Under the pieces are notes generated by a model. That model saw nothing but the letters and a program-made list of their open reading frames with translations. It was not told the origin of the DNA and searched no databases. Below are positions 43,175-51,823 of a stretch of 64,000 nucleotides of DNA, piece by piece; the first letter of the stretch is position 1, and each line of letters starts with the position of its first letter. The DNA lies in NCBI GenBank assembly GCA_021414005.1, contig JAIOPH010000011.1, positions 124,001-188,000 of the forward strand, given 5' to 3'. The DNA is from Chthoniobacter sp. (GTDB lineage Bacteria > Verrucomicrobiota > Verrucomicrobiia > Chthoniobacterales > Chthoniobacteraceae). Both the position numbers and the translations under genes were made by a program.

Positions 43175-45655
43175 ATGCGAACTGCCATCCATCCAGCGCA
43201 AACGAAAAACGCCCTGACGCCGCTGCTGGCCGTCATCGCGCTGCTCGCTGGGCTGGCTTCCGGGATCGCCGCGCCCTTGCTCATCAGTGCGCAGCAAGCC
43301 AGCTACCGCACCCGGCCCGAATACCTCCGCGACCACTTCGCCCACATCGAAACCCTGCCCTTCGACGGCCTCGCCATCTCCACCGCCACCGGCTCCGTGC
43401 TCATGAGCGGCACCGTCCGCAGCGCCGCCGACATGGCGGACGACTTCGCCCCGCTGAACGGCCTCGCCTTCACCCGGATGCGCCACAACTTCGCCCTCGT
43501 CAACGTGGACCGGCCCGCCGACTTCTTCGGCGACTGGTCCGGCACGGTGGAAAACTTCCGCCAGCTCGCGAAGGTGCTCCGGGAGAAAGGGCTCTCCGGC
43601 ATTTTCTTCGACAACGAGGAATACAAAAGGTCGATCTTCAACTTCCCCGACGACTGCAGCGACCCCACGAAAACCCTCGAAGCATACCGCGCCCAGGCGC
43701 AGCTCCGCGGACGCCAAATCGCGCAGGCCATCTCCGAGGAATTCCCCGAAATCGTCCTCATGGCCTACCACGGGCCGTATTCCAGTTTCTCCGCCACCCC
43801 GGCGCAGGTGCGCGGCAACCAGACCGCCTGGGACCAGGAGGAGTTGCGCGGCGCGTTCTCCGCCGGCCTCATCGCCGGCCTCGACAGCCGCGCCCAGTTC
43901 GTGGATGGCGGCGAAGTCTATGCCTACCGCACCGTCGCCGACTTCCAGGTTTCCTACGACTACCGCAAAACCGCACTCGCCAGCGCCGCCACGGACTGCC
44001 CCTTCATCCCCGCCGCGCTCCGCTCCGTCTGGTCCGCGAAAGTCGGCATCTCCTTCGGCGTCTATAATTACCCCTTCGGCGGCTCGCCGATGGACCCCGC
44101 GATCCTCCGCCCCACCCTCGAACGCGCCCTGCGCCGTTGCGACGACTTCGTCTGGCTCTACTTCGAGGACCTGAACTGGAACGCCCCCGGCGAAATCCCC
44201 CAGTCGTGGGTGGACGCCGTCGTCGGAGCCCGCGCCGACGCCCAGACGCCGGTCGTCAACGCCCCGCCCTCCGTGAGCCTCACCAGCCCCGGCCCCGGCG
44301 TGCGGCTCACCAGACCCGGCACCGTCACCCTCACCGCCGCCGCCTCCGACGCCGACGGCACGATCAGCAAAGTCGAGTTCTTCAGCGGCGCCACGAAACT
44401 CGGCGAAAGCCTCGCCGGTCCTTTCAGCCTCGCGTGGCCGAACCCCGCCGCCGGCACCTTCTCCCTCACCGCCAAGGCGACCGACAACACCGGCGCGACC
44501 GCCACCTCCAGCGTCGTGACCGTCGTCATCGGCACGGCCTTCGCCGCAAACATCAACTTTCAGCCCGTCGGCAGCACCCCGCCCATCGGCTACTTCCCCG
44601 ACACCGGCGACACCTACGGCAGCCGGGGAAATGGGCTCACCTACGGCTGGAATATCACCCACACCACCGAGACACGCGACCGCCACGACAGCGTGGATCG
44701 CCGCCTTTCCACCCTCTGCCAGCTCCGCTCCGGCGGCGTCTGGCAGCTCGCCCTCCCGAACGGCACCTACCAGGTCACCGTCGGCATCGGCGACGGCAGC
44801 AACCCCTCCCTCCACACCATCAATGTCGAAGGCGTGAACTACTGGACCGCCCAAAGCCTCTCCGCCGGCCAGTTCGTGAACCGCACCCTCGCCGTCACCG
44901 TCAGCGACGGCCTCCTGACCATCGACCAAGGCGCGGCCGCCAACGCCGCGACCCGCCTCGACTACGTCCTCATCGCACCCGCCTCCACACCTCCCGCCGC
45001 GCCCGGCTCCTTGTCGGTAAATGCCACCTCGCCCAGCACCGTCACCGTCCGCTGGTATGACCACAGCTCGAACGAAACCACCTTCACCCTCCAGCGCAGC
45101 ACCAGCGCCGACTTCTCCGGCGCCCTCCAGACCTTCACCCTGCCCACCGACGAAACCAGCCGCGCCGACACCGGCCTCGCCTCCGCCACCACCTATTACT
45201 ACCGCCTTCGCGCCGACAACTCCGCCGGCTCCTCCGACTTTTCCAACATCCCCGCCGCCACCACCCCGATCCTCGACACCGACCTCGACGGCATCCCCGA
45301 CGCCCAGGAAACCGCGCCCTTCATCGTCGGCCTCGACGACCGCCTGCGCGACGCCGACGGCGACGGCTTCTCCAATGCCGCCGAACTCGCCGCCGGCACC
45401 GACCCGCTCGCCAGCCTCTCGCGCCCGCGCTTCACCCAGCTCACCACCACCCAGTCCGCCGCCGGCACCACCAGCACGCTTACCTTCCCCACCACCGCCG
45501 CCCGCCGTTACGCCGTGGATTTCACCGACTCCCTCCCCGTCGGCATCTGGACCCTCCTCCCCGGCTCCCTCCGTCTCGGCGACGGCACCCCGCAAACCCT
45601 CACCGACACCACCCTCTCCCCCACGCGCCTCTACCGCCTCCGCGTCTGGCCGTGA
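43175..45655 (+). CDS. Large secreted multidomain protein (glycosidase-like, Ig-like, CBM-like, FN3, Ca-binding)
   Basis: 826 residues from the ATG at 43175 (an in-frame GTG at 43136 would overlap the EPS promoter region). Signal peptide LLAVIALLAGLASGIAAP. The N-terminal ~310 residues look like a barrel hydrolase (PFDGLAISTATGSVLMSG, KGLSGIFFDNEEYKRS, LMAYHGPYSSF). An Ig-like module follows (PPSVSLTSPGPGVRLTRPGT, SDADGTISKVEFFSG), then a malectin-like region (NINFQPVG to ATRLDYVLIAP), an FN3 module (PPAAPGSLSVNATSPSTVTV) and a TSP3-like calcium loop (DTDLDGIPDAQE, DADGDGFSNAAELAAGTDP). Divergent from the EPS operon. No PEP-CTERM or sorting tail seen. Confidence 0.78.
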   Translation: MRTAIHPAQTKNALTPLLAVIALLAGLASGIAAPLLISAQQASYRTRPEYLRDHFAHIETLPFDGLAISTATGSVLMSGTVRSAADMADDFAPLNGLAFTRMRHNFALVNVDRPADFFGDWSGTVENFRQLAKVLREKGLSGIFFDNEEYKRSIFNFPDDCSDPTKTLEAYRAQAQLRGRQIAQAISEEFPEIVLMAYHGPYSSFSATPAQVRGNQTAWDQEELRGAFSAGLIAGLDSRAQFVDGGEVYAYRTVADFQVSYDYRKTALASAATDCPFIPAALRSVWSAKVGISFGVYNYPFGGSPMDPAILRPTLERALRRCDDFVWLYFEDLNWNAPGEIPQSWVDAVVGARADAQTPVVNAPPSVSLTSPGPGVRLTRPGTVTLTAAASDADGTISKVEFFSGATKLGESLAGPFSLAWPNPAAGTFSLTAKATDNTGATATSSVVTVVIGTAFAANINFQPVGSTPPIGYFPDTGDTYGSRGNGLTYGWNITHTTETRDRHDSVDRRLSTLCQLRSGGVWQLALPNGTYQVTVGIGDGSNPSLHTINVEGVNYWTAQSLSAGQFVNRTLAVTVSDGLLTIDQGAAANAATRLDYVLIAPASTPPAAPGSLSVNATSPSTVTVRWYDHSSNETTFTLQRSTSADFSGALQTFTLPTDETSRADTGLASATTYYYRLRADNSAGSSDFSNIPAATTPILDTDLDGIPDAQETAPFIVGLDDRLRDADGDGFSNAAELAAGTDPLASLSRPRFTQLTTTQSAAGTTSTLTFPTTAARRYAVDFTDSLPVGIWTLLPGSLRLGDGTPQTLTDTTLSPTRLYRLRVWP

Positions 45656-45921
45656 TTCCCCCGGCCCCGTCTGGCTGGATTCGGACGAGCGCCGAACGTC
45701 CAAACCCGAAGCCTGAACGCCGAAGTGGCCCCGTCGCCTGCTCGATTCGGAATTGAGGCTCCAAGCGTGGAAGTTTGGCGTTCTTCCCGCCGCGCTCGCC
45801 GCCCGTGGCGTTGGAAATTGGGACTCTGGCGACCGGGGTCCGGGGGCGGGAGCGGTGGTAAAAGTGCCTGTTTCAGCAGTCTGGGGAGCTTTTTGAGGGA
45901 TAAAAGCTATCCATCCTGCCC

Positions 45922-46026
45922 CGGAAGAACGCCAGCCCGCTCCGGCAGCACACCAGACCGCCTCGGAAGCACGCCAGACCACCCCCGAAGAACACCAGAC
46001 CGCCCCGGAAGCACACCAGACCACTT
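45922..46026. repeat. 21-bp imperfect tandem repeat (minisatellite), five copies
   Basis: Five consecutive 21-base units start at 45922, 45943, 45964, 45985 and 46006, with a consensus near CGGAAGCACACCAGACCGCC; a decayed sixth unit begins at 46027. Because 21 is divisible by three, the stretch stays open in several frames and translates as heptads such as GSTPDHP. This explains long spurious frames over the region. Copies differ at several positions, so it is not a recent expansion. Confidence 0.85.
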
Positions 46027-46036
46027 TGGAACACCC

Positions 46037-46054
46037 CCGTCGCGTCAGCGACGG
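46037..46054. repeat. Perfect 7-bp hairpin beside the minisatellite
   Basis: CCGTCGC and GCGACGG flank a 4-base loop. It lies between convergent genes and might act as a weak terminator, but no T-run follows on either strand, so it may instead belong to the dispersed repeat unit. Confidence 0.45.
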
Positions 46055-46088
46055 TTGAGCGCCCCGGCTGCCCCGCCGGAAGGGCCGT

Positions 46089-47585
46089 TCACGCGGGCGG
46101 CGCGGCCACGCCGGCCATGAGGCGCAGGATGCCGGGCTGAGTGAATTCATGGCGCGGGAGGTCGCCGCTGATCCGGCCGGCGCGGAGAACGAGCAGGCGG
46201 CGGCTGAGGTTCATCACTTCCGGCAGCTCGGAGGAGATGACGAGCAGCGCGAGGCCCTGGCAGGCGAGTTCGTCGAGCAGGGTGTGGATCTCCGCCTTGG
46301 CACCCACGTCCACGCCGCGCGTCGGTTCATCCACGATCAGGATGCCGCACTGGCGCGCGAGCCATTTGGCCAGCGCGACCTTTTGCTGGTTGCCGCCGCT
46401 GAGCCCGGCGATGCCGGTTTCGAGCGAGGGCGTCTTCACGCGGAGCCGGTCGGCGTATTTCCGGGCGAGCGCCTGCTCGGCGCGGCGGCGCACGAAGCCG
46501 AGCCGCGTGAGCATGGGCAGGGTGGCGAGCGAGGTGTTCTCGCGGCAGTTCATGGAGAGCACGAGGCCGAGGCGCTTGCGGTCTTCCGGGAGCAGGCCGA
46601 GGCCGGCGGCGAGCGCGGCGTTCACGTCGCCCAGCGGCAGCTCTTTTCCCCGCACGAAGACGCGGCCGGTGGCGCGCGGATCGAGCCCGAAGATAGCCTG
46701 GGCGATTTCGCTGCGACCCGCGCCGACGAGGCCGGCGAAGCCCAGCACTTCGCCCCGGCGCAGGGCGAAGCTGATGCCCTCGAACTTGCCGGGCGAGGCC
46801 AGATGCTCGACGCGCAGCACTTCCTCGCCGGGTTCGCGTTCGAGGTGGCGGGGCGTGAGGGCGACGACTTCGCGCCCGACCATCTGGTGGATGAGGGCGT
46901 CGTGGTTGGTCGCGGAAATAGGCTGCGTCGCCACGTGCCGGCCATCGCGCAACACGGTGACGGCGTCGCAGAGACGGAAGATTTCCTCCATGCGATGCGA
47001 GACGTAAATGACGGTGAGGCCGCGCTGCCGGAGCTGGGCGAGCAGGGTGAAAAGGTGCTCGCTCTCCGCGACGGAAAGCGAGCTGGTGGGCTCGTCCATG
47101 ACGATGATCCGCGCGCCGCTGCCGAGCGCGGCGGCGATTTGCACCATCTGCTCCTGCGCGGTCGAGAGCTGGCTCATGGGCGTGTCCACGTCGAGCGCGG
47201 CCTCGATCTCCGCGAGCATCGCGCGGGCGCGTTCACGCATCCGGGCGCGGTTCACGAAGCCGAACCGCCGGGGGAAATCGCCGAGGCAGAGGTTCTCCGC
47301 GACCGTCAGGTTCGGGCAAAACGCCAGCTCCTGGTGGACCATGGCGATGCCGAGGTGCCGCGCGGCGAGCGGGTTCGCCGGCTGGATCCGCTGGCCGTCG
47401 AGTTGGATCGCGCCGGTGTCCGCCGTGTAAACGCCGGCGAGGATTTTCCCGAGCGTGCTTTTGCCCGCGCCGTTTTCGCCCATTAAGGCGTGGCAACTCC
47501 CACGCTCCACCGCGAAGCTCACGCCATCCAGCGCGAGCACGCCCGGGAAGCGCTTGGTGAGGTCAGTGAAGGCGAGGAACGCCAC
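46089..47585 (-). CDS. Sugar ABC transporter, duplicated ATP-binding protein (RbsA/MglA type)
   Basis: 498 residues with two fused nucleotide-binding domains, as in ribose/galactose importers. Half 1: Walker A GENGAGKST, signature LSTAQEQ (degenerate), Walker B IIVMDEPTSSLS. Half 2 has a degenerate Walker A (GLVGAGRSE), signature LSGGNQQKVALAKWL and Walker B ILIVDEPTRGVD. Usual sequence asymmetry for the family. Three bases after the binding-protein gene on the same strand. Confidence 0.92.
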   Translation of the reverse strand: MAFLAFTDLTKRFPGVLALDGVSFAVERGSCHALMGENGAGKSTLGKILAGVYTADTGAIQLDGQRIQPANPLAARHLGIAMVHQELAFCPNLTVAENLCLGDFPRRFGFVNRARMRERARAMLAEIEAALDVDTPMSQLSTAQEQMVQIAAALGSGARIIVMDEPTSSLSVAESEHLFTLLAQLRQRGLTVIYVSHRMEEIFRLCDAVTVLRDGRHVATQPISATNHDALIHQMVGREVVALTPRHLEREPGEEVLRVEHLASPGKFEGISFALRRGEVLGFAGLVGAGRSEIAQAIFGLDPRATGRVFVRGKELPLGDVNAALAAGLGLLPEDRKRLGLVLSMNCRENTSLATLPMLTRLGFVRRRAEQALARKYADRLRVKTPSLETGIAGLSGGNQQKVALAKWLARQCGILIVDEPTRGVDVGAKAEIHTLLDELACQGLALLVISSELPEVMNLSRRLLVLRAGRISGDLPRHEFTQPGILRLMAGVAAPPA

Positions 47586-47588
47586 GTC

Positions 47589-48545
47589 TCACTTCGGCAG
47601 CCACTTCTCCCAGTTCTTCGCAAAGGCGTCCACGGTCTCCTTCGAGACGGGCACGAGCGGGCTGACGTCCTTCACGGCGGCGGGCTCCTTTTTGAAGTGG
47701 ATCTTATTGATGAGGTGATCCACGGAGCGATAGCCCCACTCGTAGCACTGCTGGGCGAGGAGCATCTGGACATGGCCGCTGCGGAGGTAGCCGAGCTGCT
47801 GCGGGAGCGCGTCCACGCTCACGCATTTCACGGTGCCGGGCGGCCACTTGAGCGCGTTGTCGGTGAAGAGCGGCCAGCCACCGATCAGGCACCAACCAGT
47901 GATGTCGGGGTTCGCCTGCATAACCTGCTCGATCTTGGCGGCGGCATCCTGCGGCGTCTCCTTGTGGTAAAAGGTGTCGCGAATCTTGATGCCGGGATGC
48001 TTCGCGGCGGCCTGCTTCGCGCCGGCGACGCGCTTCTGGAGGTTCGGCGCGTTGGGGTTGCCGGCGAGGATGGCGACGACGCCTTTGCCTCCCATGACCT
48101 TCGCGAGTTCGTCCATCGCCTGTGCGCCGCATTGCTCGTCATCGACGCCGTAGGTGACGAAGCGCTTCGAGGCTGGCGCGTCGGAATCGAAAGTGGCCAC
48201 GGGCACGCCGTTCTTCACGGCGGAGTTAATGGCGTCGGTGAGTTTGTTGGCGTCGGAGCAGCTCACGGCGAGGCCGTCGGCCCCGGCGAGGACGAGCTGC
48301 TCGATGGCGTCGGCCTGCTTCTGCGCGTCCTCCTCGTTGGGCGTGCGCCAGTCGATCTTGATCGTGATCCCGTGCTTCGCACCGAGTTCCTTGGCGGCGG
48401 CTTCCGCGCCGACACGCGCGGCTTGAAAGACCGGGTTGCCCTGCGATTTGGCGACGAGGCCGATGGTGTAGGACTTCTTCGTTTGGGCGAACAGCGAGCC
48501 GGTCGCGAGGGCCAGCGTGAGAAGGGTCAGGAGTGTTTTTTTCAT
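47589..48545 (-). CDS. Periplasmic sugar-binding protein (RbsB type)
   Basis: 318 residues with a signal peptide (KTLLTLLTLALATGSLFA). A peripla_BP_4 fold follows: TIGLVAKSQGNPVFQAARVG, EQLVLAGADGLAVSCSDA, VPVATFDSDAPASKR, VVAILAGNPNAPNLQKRVAG, LIGGWPLFTDN, AQQCYEWGYRSVDHLI. Captures a sugar (perhaps ribose, rhamnose or an inositol-like polyol) for the membrane permease. Substrate not readable. Confidence 0.9.
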   Translation of the reverse strand: MKKTLLTLLTLALATGSLFAQTKKSYTIGLVAKSQGNPVFQAARVGAEAAAKELGAKHGITIKIDWRTPNEEDAQKQADAIEQLVLAGADGLAVSCSDANKLTDAINSAVKNGVPVATFDSDAPASKRFVTYGVDDEQCGAQAMDELAKVMGGKGVVAILAGNPNAPNLQKRVAGAKQAAAKHPGIKIRDTFYHKETPQDAAAKIEQVMQANPDITGWCLIGGWPLFTDNALKWPPGTVKCVSVDALPQQLGYLRSGHVQMLLAQQCYEWGYRSVDHLINKIHFKKEPAAVKDVSPLVPVSKETVDAFAKNWEKWLPK

Positions 48546-48563
48546 AAGGGAGAAGGCGCGATG

Positions 48564-49694
48564 CTAGGTCCGCCCGGCCCGCGCGGCAAACCCGCGTTGC
48601 GCCAGCCAGGCGTTGAGCTGGTCCAGCAGCACCGCGACGATGACGACCGTGCCGATGATGATCTGGCTGTAGTTTTGGTCGATGCCGAGGATGACGATAC
48701 CGGTGGAAATCATCTGGATGACGAACGCGCCGAGGAGCGCGCCGAGCGCCGTGCCGCGACCGCCGCTGAGGCTCGCGCCGCCGACCACGGCGGCGGCGAT
48801 GACGTTGAGTTCGTAGCCCTGGCCGTCGCCGCTGGTGGCTCCGCCGTAGTAGCCGAGCGAAAGCAGCGCCGCGAGGCCTGCGGTGAGGCCGGAGAAGATG
48901 AACACGCTCAACTTCACGCGTTCCACGCGGATGCCGCTGTAACGGCTGGCGAGTTCATTGCCGCCGATGGCGTAGATGCGGCGGCCGGCGGCGAGGCGCG
49001 AAAGGTAAAGTCCGCCCACAATCGCCACGAGCACCATCACGCCCAGCGGCACGAGACTGAGGCCGCTCGCGGTTTCCCAGCGGACGAGACTGCGAAAGCC
49101 TTCCGGGAAGCCGCCGATGGACTGCCCTTTGGTGATGACGAACGCGACACCGCGGAAGATCGCCATGGTGCCCAGCGTGATGATGAACGGATGCACCCGC
49201 AGCGCCACGATCATCCCGCCATTGGCGAAGCCCGCCAGCGTCGCCACGCCGATGCAGGTGAGCGCGCCGAGCCAGGCTCCGGTTGCCCCGCTGGCGGCGT
49301 CCGCGCCCTCGGGGCCGAACCGGCGGAAGACCATCGCGCCGAGCACCGAGGCCAGCGCGTAGATCGCGCCGACGGAAAGATCAATGCCGCCGGACACGAT
49401 GACGAACGTGGCCCCGACAGCCATGATGGCGATAAAGCTCGTGTCCTTGGCGAGCTGCGCGAGGCTCTGCGAGTTGAGGAATTTGTTGCGCTCCTCGAAC
49501 ACGAGTTCCTTCTCGCCGGCCGCGTTTGTGGTGAAAACGCGCTCCATTTCACCCGTGGCCGTGCGCTGGAGTTTCGGCACGCGCACCGAGCCGCCGAAAA
49601 CCGTCAGCACCACGCCGAGGACGAGGATGACCACGAGCAGCCCGCCTTCCTGAAAAGGCCGGCGGGTGCGAACGGGCGGAGCGGTGGCGGTCAT
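48564..49694 (-). CDS. Sugar ABC transporter permease (RbsC type)
   Basis: 376 residues from the ATG at 49694, with 8-9 hydrophobic segments. BPD_transp_2 signatures: TFVIVSGGIDLSVGAIYAL, ALRVHPFIITLGTMAIFRGV, IYAIGGNELASRYSGIRVER, VVGGASLSGGRGTALGALLG. About 50 extra residues separate the first and second membrane spans (MERVFTTNAAGEKELVFEER), longer than in typical RbsC. Gene order is permease, binding protein, ATPase. No dedicated regulator is nearby. Confidence 0.9.
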   Translation of the reverse strand: MTATAPPVRTRRPFQEGGLLVVILVLGVVLTVFGGSVRVPKLQRTATGEMERVFTTNAAGEKELVFEERNKFLNSQSLAQLAKDTSFIAIMAVGATFVIVSGGIDLSVGAIYALASVLGAMVFRRFGPEGADAASGATGAWLGALTCIGVATLAGFANGGMIVALRVHPFIITLGTMAIFRGVAFVITKGQSIGGFPEGFRSLVRWETASGLSLVPLGVMVLVAIVGGLYLSRLAAGRRIYAIGGNELASRYSGIRVERVKLSVFIFSGLTAGLAALLSLGYYGGATSGDGQGYELNVIAAAVVGGASLSGGRGTALGALLGAFVIQMISTGIVILGIDQNYSQIIIGTVVIVAVLLDQLNAWLAQRGFAARAGRT

Positions 49695-50275
49695 GGTGGG
49701 GACTGCCCAGCCAACGGCAGCCAGCCCCAAGCCCGCAAGCGTTTTGCGAAACCCGATCCACTTTCAGCGACCTTGCGGGGACATCCCAAAGACGGGTGGG
49801 GCGCTGAACAAAGTCGCCGCGCCGCGAGGCGGAGCACGAAAGTTGACGAGAGTGCGCGCACGCCCGCGACGCGGGTGCTGGCTGCGGCATTGCGGTGCCA
49901 CTCGGCCATCCGCCCGCGAGTGGGCTATTGTGTTCAACGAAGCGGTTTCTCCAGCTTTGCTTTCGCCGATGTCTCCGCCTACTCCCACTCCGACCACCGC
50001 GCCTTTCGTCTCCTACCTTTCCTCCACAACTACAACCGGCATCGCCCCCATCACTCCCTCAATCTCCGCTCTCCTGTCTCCAGCCTCCGCCTTCCGCTGT
50101 ACAACCTCTTGTGCCTCCACAGCTAGGGCAGGGGAGTCAACATGCGAAGCCGCAATGCCTAACCAAGAAACAAAGCCATGAAACTTCTTCTACTGCTCAC
50201 AGTTGGTCCGCGGAGCCGCGCTGAACTCGCGTTTCTACTCGCCCAGTCAGCAGCCAGCGTCGCTTATTGTAACCA
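49695..50275. other. Long intergenic stretch holding a transposase remnant
   Basis: 581 bases between the importer operon and the YoaK-like gene. Apart from the transposase tail at 49915-50126, I see no gene, RNA or regulatory motif. A frame that crosses the region from inside the ABC genes is a shadow. Confidence 0.7.
49915..50126 (+). pseudogene. Remnant of an IS481/IS3-like transposase C terminus
   Basis: One frame from about 49944 encodes DHRAFRLLPFLHNYNRHRPH, then HSLNLRSPVSSLRLPLYNLL, ending LHS and TAG at 50124. This matches the conserved tail of rve-type transposases (Y-N-x-x-R-P-H-x-S-L near the end, NLL at the end). A short REWA block in another frame (49915-49926) may be the preceding part after a frameshift. 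No catalytic DDE core, start or terminal inverted repeat is left, so this is a dead fragment and a trace of a past insertion. Confidence 0.7.
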
Positions 50276-50944
50276 ATGATCTCGAAACTGCCGCGATGGA
50301 TCTGGGCTGGGGCTTGGGCGCTGGCGTTCGTGGCGGGCGTGGTCAATGTCGTGGGACTGCTCGGCTTCGAGCATCAGGCCGTCACCCATTTAACCGGCAC
50401 CACGTCCATGCTGGCGACGGCGTTGGCAGCGCTCGACACCTCGGCGATCCTGCACTTCGCCGCCATGATTGCTTCTTTCGTTGCGGGCACGGTGCTGAGT
50501 GGGTTCATCATTCAGGACAGCACGCTCCAGCTTGGCCGCCGTTATGGGGTGGCGCTGCTTTTGGAGTCGCTGCTGCTGGGTATCGCCGTGCCACTCCTCC
50601 AGCGGCACAGCATTTTCGGGATGTATTCGGCCTCATGTGCCTGCGGTCTGCAAAACGCAATGGTGAGCACTTACAGCGGGGCCGTCGTTCGCACTACGCA
50701 CATTTCCGGGATGTTCACCGACCTCGGTATCTTTCTCGGCCACTCGCTCCGTGGCCTGCCCGTGGACGCGCGTCGGCTGCGTCTTTGCTTTCTTATCATC
50801 TCGGCGTTTCTCTGCGGCGGCATCGCGGGCGCGGTGGCATTCCATCATTTCGGCTATGCGGCACTCTTCATTCCCAGCGGCCTCATCGCCATCACGGCTT
50901 TGGCTTATGGCGCTTATCAGATTCGTATCAGCCGCAACGGTTAA
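50276..50944 (+). CDS. YoaK/DUF1275-family membrane protein
   Basis: 222 residues with six hydrophobic segments. DUF1275 signatures: AGVVNVVGLLGFEHQAVTHL with TGT, CGLQNAMVSTYSGAVVRTTH, ISGMFTDLGIFLG. The family is widespread, with no settled function; a transporter role is only a guess. The gene stands alone and is convergent with DUF2071. Confidence 0.88.
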   Translation: MISKLPRWIWAGAWALAFVAGVVNVVGLLGFEHQAVTHLTGTTSMLATALAALDTSAILHFAAMIASFVAGTVLSGFIIQDSTLQLGRRYGVALLLESLLLGIAVPLLQRHSIFGMYSASCACGLQNAMVSTYSGAVVRTTHISGMFTDLGIFLGHSLRGLPVDARRLRLCFLIISAFLCGGIAGAVAFHHFGYAALFIPSGLIAITALAYGAYQIRISRNG

Positions 50945-50998
50945 CCCATTATGAAAGGCATTAGGGAAGAGTAGAAAGTTAACATTCCTGTTGGTGGC

Positions 50999-51751
50999 TC
51001 ATAATTTCCGGAGGCCGTATATGGATACGTCCACGGCGCGCGCGCACAGGGCGGAAAGCGGCGGTCCGGCGAGTTCGAACTCCGCCTGCCGCGCGGGCTC
51101 CACGGAAAACTCGGGAGCCACAGCCTGGGAAATTCGATACGGCGGATGATGCACTCGCCCGCAATGCAGGGCACCGCTCGGGTCGGCGGAGAAAAGCGCG
51201 TATCTTTCGACGAGAAAGAACTCCAACGATCCGGGTGCGGCCTCCCACGGGTCGCCGCTGGGCGCGTGCCATGCAAAGGAGGAAGGTGTCGGTTTTCCTC
51301 GGCGCTGGGAGAGATACTGGATGGCTCCGGCGCGCGATGTGGCGCGCATCTTGGCGTGGAAATACGGCAGATGGAAGAAGCGCCGCGCCACGAGGACGGC
51401 GAGGGGCTGATTGCAGTCGAGCGAGTAAAACCAAACTCCGGGCCGGCCGGCGCGATCGTGGACGTAGGTTCGCACGTTGAGTTCGAGAAACCACGAAACC
51501 CACGGCAGCGGCGGCAGCCATGCGGGGCGAATGCGCTTCATGAAGAAAGGCACAATTCCGAGGTAGGCGGTACCCTCGAAGGTATCGACGAACAACCCGG
51601 GCGGCAGCGTGGCTTGCACGGCATCCGCGGCGACTTGCCAATGGAGAAAAAGTAAATCGCTCCAGCGTTGCTGGCCAACGGCGGGCACCGAAGGGCGTTC
51701 GCGCATCGCCAGTCGCTGGGCCAGCGTCGGATTGCGTGCGGGCGCGCTCAC
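50999..51751 (-). CDS. DUF2071 (YqjF-like) protein
   Basis: 250 residues. Family pattern: WSDLLFLHWQVAADAVQATL, then PPGLFVDTFEGTAYLGIVPF, NVRTYVHDRAGRPGVWFYSL, and the tail PLSALCARAVDVSIYGLRKL. Soluble, with no signal peptide. The fold is acetoacetate-decarboxylase-like but catalytic function is not established. Single-gene unit. Confidence 0.85.
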   Translation of the reverse strand: MSAPARNPTLAQRLAMRERPSVPAVGQQRWSDLLFLHWQVAADAVQATLPPGLFVDTFEGTAYLGIVPFFMKRIRPAWLPPLPWVSWFLELNVRTYVHDRAGRPGVWFYSLDCNQPLAVLVARRFFHLPYFHAKMRATSRAGAIQYLSQRRGKPTPSSFAWHAPSGDPWEAAPGSLEFFLVERYALFSADPSGALHCGRVHHPPYRISQAVAPEFSVEPARQAEFELAGPPLSALCARAVDVSIYGLRKL

Positions 51752-51823
51752 GTTAGTGAACTCGGCTTTCGTTTATGCCCCGTTGGGAACAGCGCGCCTA
51801 ATTGCCGGGCAGGGGATGGCGAG

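Larger units (their letters stand above)
45656..46088. other. Intergenic stretch with minisatellite and hairpin, no confident gene
   Basis: 433 bases between two convergent genes. A frame reading through it (45725-46120) is only the repeat's translation. Contents: unremarkable GC-rich sequence to about 45921, a 21-bp tandem repeat (45922-46026), and a short perfect hairpin (46037-46054). Confidence 0.6.

Noticed and set aside
45725..46120. A 131-codon frame on the + strand at the minisatellite
   Set aside because: It is essentially the translation of the 21-bp repeat (GSTPDxP heptads) and has no recognised domain or ribosome-binding site.
42749..46150. A 1133-codon open frame on the - strand covering the secreted-protein gene
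   Set aside because: It lies antisense to a gene with clear modules and a signal peptide; composition is Gly/Glu/Val-rich as expected for the complement of GC3-biased codons, and its start lies in the 21-bp repeat.
47490..50126. An 878-codon open frame on the + strand over the ABC importer genes
   Set aside because: It is antisense to three well-supported ABC genes. Only its last ~60 codons are meaningful, as the transposase remnant.
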